A stretch of 64,000 bases of DNA from assembly GCA_036785705.1 (NCBI GenBank), contig JAWUZG010000007.1:434001-498000 (forward strand). Reading direction: 5' to 3'. The notes below the pieces were generated by a model, which was not told the origin of the DNA, ran no database searches, and worked only from the letters and a program-made list of their open reading frames with translations. The DNA is from Acanthornis magna (taxonomy: Eukaryota; Chordata; Aves; Passeriformes; Acanthizidae). Of this stretch, positions 26,678-38,800 are shown piece after piece. The translations under genes and the position numbers were made by a program. Within the stretch, counting starts at the first letter, position 1. The number at the start of each line of letters is the position of its first letter.

Positions 26678-27260
26678 TAACCCAGGGTGGTGGTGGGGTG
26701 AGATATATCCTCTGCGTGTTCCGAAAGTGTCCTGATCGCCCAGACAGACACTCCTGGCCAGTGCATTCCACACCGTGCAAGGAAGACCTTCTCTCTCAGC
26801 CATGCTGGTGGATGGCACAATCACATACACACACCCAGAGCCTTTGATTAGCTCAATGCATTTACCTGAGACAAAGAACTCAGAGGGCCCAGGTGCGTGG
26901 AGTTCTGAAGGCGTTTCCTTTCGAAGGGGTCCAGCAGCAAAAGAGAGAGAAAGGCTGTGAGTCGCTATGGATATAGGGGTCCAGGACCAATAGGGTTGGG
27001 GAGAAGGCAGGGAAATACAATGACAACCAATGGGAAGAAGGGAGGAGTGGAGTAAATGATACACTGAGAACCAATGGGGAGAAGGGGAGGGCGGAGTCAG
27101 GGATACAACAATAACCAATCAACATAGGAGGATTAGCATAACTAGGAAGAGACCACCCAACCAACCTCAGAGGTTATTTCATACCTCAGGGTTGACTCAC
27201 CAGCATGCTGCTGCTTTTTGACCTCTCGGCTCCTCCGAGAAGGTTTCAGATACCACAACA
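26678..27260 (-). mobile_element. Solo LTR, type B, nested, ERVK-like, 6-bp target duplication
   Basis: Reverse-oriented relative of the LTR at 17,678-18,250, with the same CCAAT-type blocks (CCAATGGG on the + strand), the same TATA area and the same TGTTG...GGGTTA ends. It is flanked by perfect GTCTGG copies (26,672-26,677 and 27,261-27,266), and the related type A element at 63.5 kb has the uninterrupted site. The poly-A motif seen in the other copy is mutated here. Confidence 0.87.
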
Positions 27261-27459
27261 GTCTGGTATTCTCTTTCTCTCTCCATCTCTCTTTTCCCCT
27301 CTTTGTTCCTTTTTCTATCACCCTTTGCTACGCACACTAACCTTTTTTTTATCAATAAACAGTTTTCAGATATAATATTGCCATGTTTGCGCTTTAATTT
27401 TAGCCTGAGAAATCTATTAAAAAGAATCTTTCCGACTCCCCCTTTTTAATGTGAGAATT

Positions 27460-30400
27460 TACATTCTCTCAATGAGGTGAGTAGCAAAACCTATTTATCC
27501 AAGGTCATAAGCGTAAATATGCATGCAAACTGTGCTTTCTGCAGAGACTGATTTAAAAAGACTCTGTTTATAGCAGGGGTTTAAAAGGCGATCAAAAGCC
27601 AAAAGCAGTGGTTTGAGCAAATCAGATTTTAAACAAGTTAAAAGTAACAAAAGAATGCCATTTTAAATGGTCTGAAGTAAATAAAAATGCAGTTTCTAGT
27701 ACTAATTAAGTAGGCAGTGTTTCAAATGGAAGAGAGTGTCTTAGCATTTACCTGTACTCAGTTGATATATCAACATGTGGCTTTTGCTGTGTGACGTGAA
27801 TAAGCTATGTACTCCCCAGGTATATAACAACAAAACATATGGGCATACAATAAATTGTTTCTTTTGTATTTTGACAGATTGTACCACTTTTGCAATAATC
27901 AAATTATCTGGTTTTAAGCTTAGTTATAAAAGCAAAACAAAACCAAACAGTCTTTAAGGATGAAACCTCACCTTCCAACTTGACACACAAAGTAAAATTT
28001 TACAGCTGAATCAAAAAGTTATGAAAATAGGAGGGTTATAATTAAATTGGTGACATAGCCTTAATTATTTAAATACTAGAAGTTTATAGGCATGATACAA
28101 AATACCCTGAAGAAAACACTAAAAAAAACCTCAAACAAAAAAACCAGCCCTCCCCCTCAAAAAACTCCAGCCAAACTTGAAACAAAAAGCCCCAGGACTC
28201 AGCAGTCCCAGAAAGAAAACCTTAATATTTTGGGATTTGTTCTTCATGAAAGGGAAAAAATATTATTCTCTATACAACAGGGAAAACATTAGAAACAAAA
28301 CCATAAAGTTACTTAAAAAAAATGTTTCAGTCATTCCTTCCACATTAGTTAATGAGACATGTGGCCGATGAAGAGCTCTGCTGTTACAAAACTGCTGTGT
28401 AAAGATTTTCTCAAAGGGACATCTTAGGAACTCGAATGAAAGAGTGTAATAAGAAATTTGCTATAAAATAAAGCTTAAAATTGTTCTCAATTCAATCCCT
28501 TGATCTTATTCTCAAACTCTAAGGAATAAGAATAAAGATAACCATCAGAAGCATGTTGGGTTTAATGATCTTGACACTCAGCAAAAAAAAAAAAAAAATG
28601 CATGCTTTCCTTATTTTTTCCCTTAATTTTATGTCATTAATTTGGCAGGATTTTTATCACAGACAAATACTGACTCAAGTTTGATGACTGTTTTGGTGTG
28701 CATATTTCCTAAAAAGGAATACAGTGAGCACTATTTTCCCCAAGACAGAAGAACTGCTCCAGAAATGAGACATCTGAACACTAAATTTACTTTCAGAATA
28801 TTTTCCTTCCAATTTATTTTTCTGTGCTTCTGGGCTTTCAGAAACAGTGATACAATCTAATTATATGATTAAAAAAAAAAAAAAATCCAATTTCATTGAT
28901 CTTGCAATTCCACCAAACCTTTTTCCTTTGAGGATCTACTCTCTTACAGTCTTATGGAAATATGTCAGGTTGCTAAAATTAATAATGTATTCTACAGGGA
29001 GTCTGTATTCCTGGTTGAAAATTTAGAGTCTTGACACCATTGAACACTTTTTATAGGCGAAGAAAGCATTATCTCATCATTTCCTGAGATACATACAAGA
29101 GTTATTTTTCCCTTGATGTCAGAGCTGAGCACACAGTTTTTCAGTAACTTGACAAATGAAATTACTAGAAAGTCTGACTGCAGAACATACCCTGGCTGTT
29201 CTGTTGTTAGACTCTATAACATATTTCTATCATACAAGAACAGAATACACAAGAAATGCCAGCAGAAAATCTGTATCAGTAACAGAAAAGGTAAATAGAA
29301 GAGAACCATTTCAACTTTAATATTAAAGTAAACTTTCAGAGTGATCGAGGTGGAATGGATAGGAAAGATAAATTTGCCTAATGTAGAACTAGAGAGGAAA
29401 TCAAATCTATCTAGAGAGGTCTGGTCAGTTAATTTTGTAGAATTCTTTAAAAATAATAGAAGCAAATAAAGGAACCACGTAGAATGTTAATAACTGCTCT
29501 CCTCATCATATTATGTTTAAAGTTTCAAGTAAAATGTATTTGGGTGCTATTAATATGATAATGCTATACTTGCTATAATAAAAGGGACCCCTGAATACTG
29601 ACTTCCTGCTTATGTGACTTATTTTAACTGATTTTAATTAAACCATATATTTACACACCCATACACACACCCACACACACACCCACACACAGCTCCATAT
29701 ATGTGTCCATATGTATGAATAATACAGGTTACAAATTGTTCTATAATAGTTACAGTTGATGAGACAACTCTTAAATGTTTTTTCCCAATTTGAACAGAAT
29801 TGTCAGGAGAAAACCCCCAAACCCTAAACTGGAGGTTAGAGAAAGACAGCAATAAAAAATGGCAAGGAAATGTGACATGTTGAAGAAACTGAGTTTGACC
29901 TAAGTAAAAAGGAGAAAGTAAACTAATCAGCCACATTGACTTCACAGGAGACTTGGCATATAAACCTGAAAAACAAGCTATATTACCATAATTTATCCAG
30001 TAAAAGTATTTACAGTAGTTGTTTTACGGTAAGTATCAATTACACCATGACAATCATTCTGAAATTCCATTCAGAGCAATAGTAGCTAGATATCTTCAAG
30101 TGGAAGTTCTATTTTTATTCACTCTCCCTTTCTTTCTTTCTTGTCATGGCTAAATTCAGCCATTGAAAGAATCCATTCCTAATTTTAATTTTAGAGGGCT
30201 GATCTAAATTATCAAGATTGTATTATGCCTCACAGATAGGCAAAACTGTTTATGAGGATGAGATATCTCGGAGAGAATTAGCAAATAATAGAGGGGATAT
30301 ACCAAGTTGAATAAAAGAAATGCAATGAGTCATAATCTCTGTAAGTCGATCAACTTTGCAGTAAAGAAGCTTGACAAAGTCAAATGATTTGAAAATATTT

Positions 30401-33150
30401 AGTTTGCTTTCTCCCCTAAAGACCTACTATGAAGATATTTATGTTAGAGGTCAAGCCTGTTCAAGTAAGCAGTTACAATCCCAGGTACTTGTATGGTTAA
30501 TTTAATAGTGTATTGATAGTCTTCACATTTATTTCCAAACAAAATAATTGGAATTTTGATTATAGAAAGCAACATCAAGTGTTAAAATACATCACTGTTA
30601 ATAATTTTTTCCACAGGAAAAGGTGTTTCTAGGTTTGGGTTTTTTTAACAACTGCTTCACAGAAAAAAATTGGATTGATAATATGTAAGTAATTTTTCCA
30701 TCTGAACATGTAATACATATCCCTTCTTCATTTCTACTGTGAAATTACTCTCCAATATATCTGTCACTTCTGGAAGTCAGTTAGACATACAAGTAACACA
30801 TTTGTATAGAAATACGACTTTCAAGCTTCAGATATGTCAACTTCACAATATTCTTTGTCCCTCAAATCTTTACTCAGGTACTTACTTTAGGCAAGTAGTC
30901 CTCAATTTAATATTTCCCAAGCTTTCTAAAATGTTTCTCGAGCTTACTTTTTTTTGTTTCCTCTATCGAATATTTTTCTCTGTCAGATTTACCATTTCAC
31001 TCTGTTTACAACCAAAGAAATTGTATCATTCAGCAAAGCTAAGCTCTAATTCAAATCTCTTTACTGACTTCAGGTAATTATTTACTTAGTCCAAGGTTTT
31101 TTTATCTAATCTCCAAAGGAGCTGATGGAGTTATATTCCATTAAACTCACTGCACTGACGTTGTTTTGATGTCACCTATTTTTTCTGTTTGCATCTGACT
31201 AACCTGATTGCTTTCAACTCTAGCCAAGATTCCATCTTCCTCAGCAACATATCACAGCATAAGAAAACACAGTTCTCTACATCTCAGTGATTTTGTGCAC
31301 AGAGACAGAAGTATCCCAGAATTGTCTAAGAAGTAGAATTTTCCTGCAGTCTACAACTGACTTCAGCAGAGCTAGTGTCTCACTCAATATAATTTTAAAA
31401 ATACATTATTTTAATCTGAAATGCAGTATTTAACATGTCTTAGTAATATTTTTGAAAATTCCTTTGTTGGAAGCATATACATCCCTTGACTGCCCAGATT
31501 ATAGTTCTAAAGTATAAGTGAGCAATAATCCCATTTTTCTACTATTTCTGGTTTTGATCTCTAAAACCATACTGAAGCATTTTAACACCACAGCAGCATT
31601 ACTTACCTGTATGCTCACTCTGTATGCTTTTACGCATAATACTTCAAAAAATACAATCTAAAAGAATCTCAGACAGACATAATTTTAAAGAGCTACAATG
31701 AGTGGGAAGTACAACATTTTTCTGTTTATAGAGGCCCTGCAGTATCCCAGGATGCCTTTGGTCAATTTATTTACATGTCTCATTAGCAATAGCTTTAGAT
31801 TTCAAGCTGTATTACTCATTCTAATAGTTTCAAAGTGTTGTCTCTTCTCTGTAATGCTCTTTTATAATGTAAATTATAGTTTATAAGCAATATGTCCTTT
31901 TCATGATATATTTACTCTATTGCTTTCCTATTAGACTTTTTATAGCTTTTATAACACAAGTTAGAATATTTTAATGGTCACAAATCTTTGTAGTAGCGGG
32001 CAACACAGAAAATATTTCTCTACCTTTCAGTGACTGACATAAATGCATTAACTTATATATTACAAGAGAATTAAAACCAAGGTCTGGACTAGAATATTGT
32101 AAGAGAGCATCTAATGAGCGAAAAGGAGACTTCAGCAATTCCATTACACATTCTACTATAAATTTCTCTTAGATACCATCTAAACGACCATGAATTTAGA
32201 TATGTCAGATATTATTCTGGCTGTTTTTTTATCCCAATCCTAAGGACAAAATGCTTCTTTTGTGACCCTAGGTATTTAATTATTGCAGTAATTAATTCCT
32301 GCATATTCATTGCATCAGACTGCAAAAAGTTACTCGTGCAGTGCAAGACCCATGCCTATGTTAACTTAACAGTTATGCCAAAGAAGAACTAGCAACACAG
32401 GAAAATAAACTGAAAACAGGATTTGAAACTGGTTTTGTGTGAACATTTGAGATAAAGGAAATGTCGATTCATAGAATCAAATGTCTCTAGGGCATATGAA
32501 TTACCTTGCAAGAATAGTGCATGCAACTGAAGATTGTAACTCTTTTATGCTAGATATTTTAACATTCAGAAATGAATAGGAATTATGCTTACTCAATATA
32601 AAATAAAAATGATTCCTTGCCAATGAGGTGTATTATTCTAGTTCACTATTCATTCAAAATGCTGATAAAACCTATAAGCCCAGGGGATTGAAAGAGTTCA
32701 AGAAATTGGTATTGGTAAAAAGAAAATAAAATTGAAGATAAAGAAACTCATTTTTGCTTGTAGTTCAACAAGAAATTGTACTGCTTTCAAATGAACCTAA
32801 GAGAACAAGGTGATTTCACCTTCAGGAGATAAGTGTGGATTTTGGAGCTTCCTGAAATCATGCTCACCATGCAAACCACTTTCCCTATTGTGTAACAAAG
32901 AATTCAAGTTTGTTTTTACTATCCGTAAGCGTTGCTACTGAGACGTCCGTTTAGTCTAATATCTCCTCATTTATAAATAACAGGGGTACTTTGCATGCAC
33001 ATTTAAAGAGCCTGGGTAGTTTAGCTTACTCTTTTATGTAAGTACCTCTGCAAAGAAGTTAATGCTACTTCTAAACTACTTAAAGGACAAACCATGATAA
33101 TTTATTTTATTGTGAATGATGTGCTAACAGTTTACCAAGTTATGCTTTTA
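27460..33150. other. AT-rich intergenic DNA, no gene seen
   Basis: No exon, RNA gene or clear mobile element. It contains an A/C-rich stretch at 28,100-28,200, poly-A runs near 28,583 and 28,869, and a CA-rich stretch at 29,652-29,692. Open frames are short and unsupported. Confidence 0.55.
29652..29692. repeat. Imperfect CA/CCA-type microsatellite
   Basis: ACACCC and ACACAC units alternate for about 40 bases. Confidence 0.8.
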
Positions 33151-33155
33151 ATACA

Positions 33156-34262
33156 AGTTGTGGCTTAGAACGCTGGCCAAATGCCAGGCATCCAGGACAG
33201 CTTCTCACACACTCTCCCCTACCACTGCTGGCCAGAGGAGAGGAAAAAACTAACACAAGGGTTCATGAGTTAAGGACTGGGAGAAAACACTGCAAAGGCA
33301 AAACAGGCTTAACTTAGTTGCAAGGTGAATTTATTACTAACAGAGTCAGAGGAGGATAACGAGAAGTAAAATAAACACTTAAAGACACTGTTCCTGCCCC
33401 CAGCACCTCCCTCCTTCCCACTAACAGCACAGGGGGACAGGGTGTGGGGGTTTGGGTCAGTTCATCACCAAGGTCTTTCTTCTGCTGCTCAGGGAGAGGA
33501 GTCCTTCCCCTGCTGTGCTGTGGGGTCCCTCCCACGGGAGACAGTTCTCCATGGACACCTCCAGCGTGGGTCCATCTCACGAGCAGCAGCACACACACAC
33601 ACACACACACACTGCTGCAATGTGAGCTCCTCCCAAGGGCAGACAGTCCTCCCAAAACTGCTGCCACGTGGGTCCCTCGTCCATGGGGTCCAGACCTCCG
33701 AGGCCAGGCTGTTCCATTTCAGGAGCAAGGCCTCTCTCCACCAGGTCTCCCACTGGATCACAGCCTCCTCCAGGCATCACCTGCTCTGGCGTGGGCACCT
33801 CCCCACGGGCTGGGGGTGGATCTCTGCATCCCCTGGACCCCATGGGCTGCAGGGGCACAGCTGCTCCACCATGGTCCTCACCACACCCAGCAGAGGACTC
33901 TTGGCTCCAGTGCATGGAGCAACTCTTCCCTTCCTTCTCCACTGACCTTGGTGTCTCCATGTTGTTTCCCTCACCTGTTCTCACCTCCTCCTCCTTTTCT
34001 GGCTAAAAAGACCTAAGTGCCCCCATTGTTTTGATTTCTTCTTAAATATGTTATCACAGAGGCAGTACCACCATCTCTAATTGGCCCAGACTTGGCCAGC
34101 AGCATGTCCATCATCTTCAGAGCCATCCGAGATTGGCTCTGCTGGACATGGTGAAAACTTCCAGAGGCTTCTCAGAGGAGCTGTCTTCGTGGGCACCCCC
34201 CCCCACCGCCCCCAAAAAAAACCCAACCAAACAAAAAACCTGGGCCAAGCAAAACTAACACA
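33156..34262 (-). mobile_element. Long solo LTR (about 1.1 kb) with candidate 5-bp target duplication
   Basis: A sharply GC-richer block inside AT-rich DNA. On the minus strand it begins TGTGTTAGTTTTGC and carries an AATAAA signal (complement at 33,330-33,335) about 175 bases before its end. ATACA occurs immediately outside both ends (33,151-33,155 and 34,263-34,267), consistent with a 5-bp duplication of ERVL-type. The frames of up to 190 codons inside are compositional. A CA microsatellite lies at 33,590-33,612. The minus-strand 3' end reads ACAACT rather than the usual CA, so the left edge may be off by a few bases. Confidence 0.65.
33590..33612. repeat. (CA)n microsatellite inside the LTR
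   Basis: About eleven CA units, following a run of CAG units. Confidence 0.9.
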
Positions 34263-34267
34263 ATACA

Positions 34268-35866
34268 TCAGTGTAAAAGTAATAAATGCATTAAATTCTT
34301 CATGGAATTGGACTGGGATTTAAGGGGAGCACACAGTTGCTTCTCTCTCAAGACAAACCTTTCCAGTTCAATTCAGGAATTTAACATTTCTGTTATATTC
34401 CTAGTTTTTCTACTAGATGAACAGCTGGGCTCTCACACATTTTGTGTGGACAATTCTTGTCCATTCACAGCTGAGGCATCCAGTCATAGGGCTGTTTTTG
34501 TACATGTGCCATTTCAAAAATTGAGATTGTAATGGCATTACAGTTTTGGGAGGGGATAAAAAGTTTTATGGCAAATCTGGAAATAGGAAGTCATCTAGAT
34601 TATGTAAGTTTGCACTTCCAAGATGAAAGTACATGGGTTTTTCCATATATGCCTAAGGGAGTTGAGTATGTGAGCTAGTTAATTAGGAAAGATTATTTCT
34701 TGATCTGAAACACTCCTTAATATTTTCAGTCAAATGTCCCATTTCTAGTTACCTGTGCTAATTTTGTTCTTGTGGGAATTCTATTTTCATTAAAAGAATT
34801 TCCTCTACATTACACCAATGTGACTTGAGAAAAAATATTACCTTTATAGAGATGTAGAGAGAGATTTATTTAATGTATAGGGCTATGATTTTGTTTTCTT
34901 GCAAAAGATAGACAAATAAAGATAAAACAAGACTTTCACTTTTACGTAAAATTTCAATAATGCCAAGTAGTCTTCCCTTGGATGTCTTGTGCCTAGGAAG
35001 CAGCAAGAGGTAACTACTTACTTGACATCTGAATTTCTGTTAGGTTTTCTTTGCTCAAGAACAATTTATTGCTCAGAATTTATGCTGAAGACAGCCTTTT
35101 TTCTTGGAAAGATGAGATATTAGAGTAAATTCTTTTGTCTGTTGAAAAGGAAATATTCTGTGTTATCATCTGATTTTGTAACTGAGGAACATTTAAGTTT
35201 GGACTGTTTTCTGGTCCAACTGATGTTTAAAAAGTGAAGACAAGAGATGCTAAGGGCATTTGATTAAAGGAGCATAGGCATAATATTTCTGTTTATCAGA
35301 CACAGACATTTAAAAACATTTGCTCTACCACTTTGCAGTTTATTATGAAACTGAGATATGGCACAATGCACAAATTTTAAAACACGCTCTTTCTCTAAAA
35401 AGAATTGGTTTCAAGGTTCCTGTTGTCTTCCAAAGTACAGGTCTTTGTGCAAGTTTTATAAACATTATTTAGAACATCTACCAAGAAAGCTGCAGTGTCA
35501 ATTGAGTGTGTGCTGTGTGTGAAATTGCTCACTCTAACTCACTAGAATGCCTGAGACAACCCAGAGACAATTATAGATGAAAGGGCATCTACTCAATAAT
35601 GGTAATTTTGTGTCTTATTTTATTTGCATTAGGAAGCGTTGTATGAGTAAAGACAGTCCTCTTTTTTCATGCTTAGCTTGAGTTGTTCTGTTCGGGGTTT
35701 TTCTGTTTGCTGGGAGACTTTTACTGACAACAGATTTGACTAGGCTGAGCACATGCCTAGGCTGAAATATGTGCTACTGAGAAATAGCTTTGGTGTCTTA
35801 GATTTACTCAATTACTTTGGTCAACAGCCAAGCTAAAATAAATAAATAAATAAATAAATAAATACA

Positions 35867-35899
<33 letters not shown>

Positions 35900-38800
35900 G
35901 CACATACATACATACATACATACATGCATACATATATATATACACAAATCCAAGTAAACGAGTTCTGAATTCCTATTCACATTATTCTATTCCTGATTTT
36001 TACTATTAAATACTATCCATTAATTCAAAACACTATTTTAAATCTTTCTGGAAAAATATGAAAATTATATTATTGTATTTTAGGTAGGATTTTTTTTTTC
36101 TGAACCAGTAACTTATTCCTCCACAGAGTATTAAATGGAAATAAAGACTGAAATTGTACACAGTAAAATGAAGCAATGGAAGAAATGTGTTTTGGAAATA
36201 AGAAAATTAGTAAACACTTAGGGAAATATTTTGATTATATTTAACAATACTGAAAAGTCAAACACATTTCCACCTTTAGAGCTGTTCACAGATATCTATT
36301 ACTTCTACTAGATAAAAGAGAAGGTTGCAATGTAGAAAAACAGAATAATCAGCCCCTCAACTTCTTATTCAGGTCTAGACTGGAAGGTTGGAATGAGCAT
36401 GAACAAATCCATTTATTTGGATCCATGCTTTCTATTACTCATTACAAGCTTTCCTGATCACACACACTACACTTCTTTTGTTGAATCTGCAGCTATCTGA
36501 TTTTTCTTAATCTTGATCTCTCTGTTCTGCCCCTGCCTGTCACGTGTATTTGTTCAGCTCCTTGTCAAGAGTCAGGTTTTGTTTGAATCATCCCTCTCTC
36601 CCTCTCCCTGCCTTGATCCCATACCACTTGTTCCAGCACAACCTATGCTGGATGTGAAAAACCTATCTTGGATAGAAAACTTCTATTTTTCAAGTTTCTT
36701 CTTCTGTTTTGCATCTACAAATCTTTAATTCAATGGGATTTTTTATACTTTTTCTGCAACACAGTAGCAGGGTCTATGTAAATGCCTCACACATACCAGC
36801 TACTGCAGTGTTAATTTTTTTAAAAATTTGTACCACTCCCTCTGTACTCTGGAGTATCTTTGATGTTTCTGTTTAATATCTTCCTTCTATTTGCCTAACA
36901 TGTTCTGATTGGTAGATTGAGTGGGGGTGAACAGCTAAGACACTATTTCACTGGCTGACAAAATTATATCAGACCTCCAGCAACAAACTGCCTGCAGATT
37001 TCCAAGAGCTTCCGGTGGGATCAAATGTTCCCATAATTGTTCAACTATAAGAATGAAATTACTCTATAGCATTTTTTTCTGAAATATCCCTGATGAAAGG
37101 ACCATTTCAAAAGGCAACAGCAATTGGACTAAAGATCTAAGAGTAATCAATTTGTTTGTTCACTTGTTTATTTGTTTAAATGAATGGGCACTGCAAGAAT
37201 AGGAGGATGAGCATAAACAAATCACAGAGGGAAATAAGGACTATGGTGTGTGGATGCTTAGGAAGAAAACCTTAGATTTTGTAGATTTGCTTGAGATTGG
37301 ATAAGGCCTTCATCTGTTTTGAGGCTCGGCCTCCTGAACATGGTTGAATATTGTGAGGACAAGCACATAATAATGCAACATTAGAAGATGAGACTGAGTT
37401 CCATTGTAAATTGTTTTAGGAGGACAGTTATGTGAAGATAACATCACAGTTGAAGAAATTGAAATTATAAGAGCTGTATAAACAGGAGGTGAGTTCAGCC
37501 CCAAAGTTGAAGCCAAAGGAAGGCAGAAATGAGGCAGGTGCACTTCAATATGTTTGCATTGTTCAGTAGGAATTTTGCTATTTCTTAGGCATTCATGTTG
37601 GAGAATATGAGGAAGAAAATTTCCATAAGAAGACAATAAGAGAAGTAAAACAAGCTGGATGTATAACAGAATTCATTCTTCAGAGATGTGGAACAAAAGT
37701 TGTAACAGTGTTTTAAACTGTAATTAGATAACATGAACAAAGGTCCTTATGATGTGATATGTGTGCTAGCAAAGGGGAAGAAGCTTTCTCTTCTGAAGGA
37801 GTTGTCCTCCACAATGATAGCACTTTTCTTGGCCTCTAACACACTGAATGTGTCTTAAAAGCCATTTGAAGGCCTTTTGCACTGAAAGGCCTGTTCAAAA
37901 GGGATGTGGCCATATTGACACTTTTTTCTTTGAAAAACTTATACAATTTTACAGGGAAGGGTCTGGATGACATTAGCATTTTATCTCATGTTGAAACTAC
38001 ACTTGTCTATTAAATTATGGCAATCACAACACTACCTAAAAAAGGGTAAAGGATTTTGAAAATGTGATGCTTGCTTTGAAAGATTGACTGGACTCAGTCA
38101 CATTTACTAGCATTCTACTGGGTCAAGGAAACATTTCTACAGATTACACTGGAAACTTCATAGCTACCTACTTGCTTTCTTCCTGTCAGCTGTAGGCTTT
38201 TTCTTAATTACACTAGAATATGGAGTAAAAATGAGTAGCAGCATTGCAAAACCTAATGCATTATAATATATGTAAACATTTTATGTAGCATATTAACTAC
38301 ACACTACAGATCCATGTTTTGAAACAAATGTTATGCAAACAAATTAATTACTCTTTATACTTTCTGTTGAAAAACCTCTTGATCAGTAGAAGCACTGACA
38401 TTAATGAATAAGCTAACATTCTTTGCTTTGCTGAGCATTGCTAATGCTGTGGTTGCAGGCCATAGTTAATGTCACCTCAATAATTTCTCTGGTGCTCTGA
38501 TTTAAATGTAACACAGAAGAAGAAATGGCAGTAATTCTTAAGGATTAGGTCTTCTCAAGAGGCCAAATATCTGTGTATCGCAACCCTTGGTCATGTCAAT
38601 ATGGAATCAGTGACTGGAAGCAACTTAATGTGATTAAACTGATCCCTCTCAGGTCGAACCTGTGCCCCTTGTGATTCACTGCATGTGAGGGGAGGAAGAT
38701 TAAAGAGGAGCAGTGGCACAGTCTGAATGACAGGTGAAAATGCTGGCAGCCTGGAGCTATGTTATCAGTCAGGTGAAGGAAAGTAAAGTTATATCAGGAG

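Larger units (their letters stand above)
25497..27450 (+). mobile_element. GC-rich LTR, type A, interrupted by two younger LTRs
   Basis: Three blocks (about 25,735-25,817, 26,321-26,677 and 27,261-27,450) match, in order, the minus-strand element at 63,345-64,000. They form one element split by insertions at 25,818 and 26,678. It contains a very GC-rich, CpG-rich part (26,325-26,580), a CT-rich part and an AATAAA signal at 27,354, followed by a U5-like stretch ending near CCGACTCCC. The GC-rich segment 25,497-25,734 is probably its 5' part, but no second copy is in view to confirm this. Class is not certain; the layout fits an ERV LTR. Confidence 0.7.

Noticed and set aside
26286..26847. Long Ala/Arg/Pro-rich frames near 26.3-26.8 kb and again at 63.4-64.0 kb
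   Set aside because: The two sites are copies of the same GC-rich LTR, and the frames run across an insertion boundary.
33444..34016. 190- and 167-codon frames on both strands
   Set aside because: They lie in a GC-rich LTR with a CA repeat; overlapping frames on both strands are compositional.
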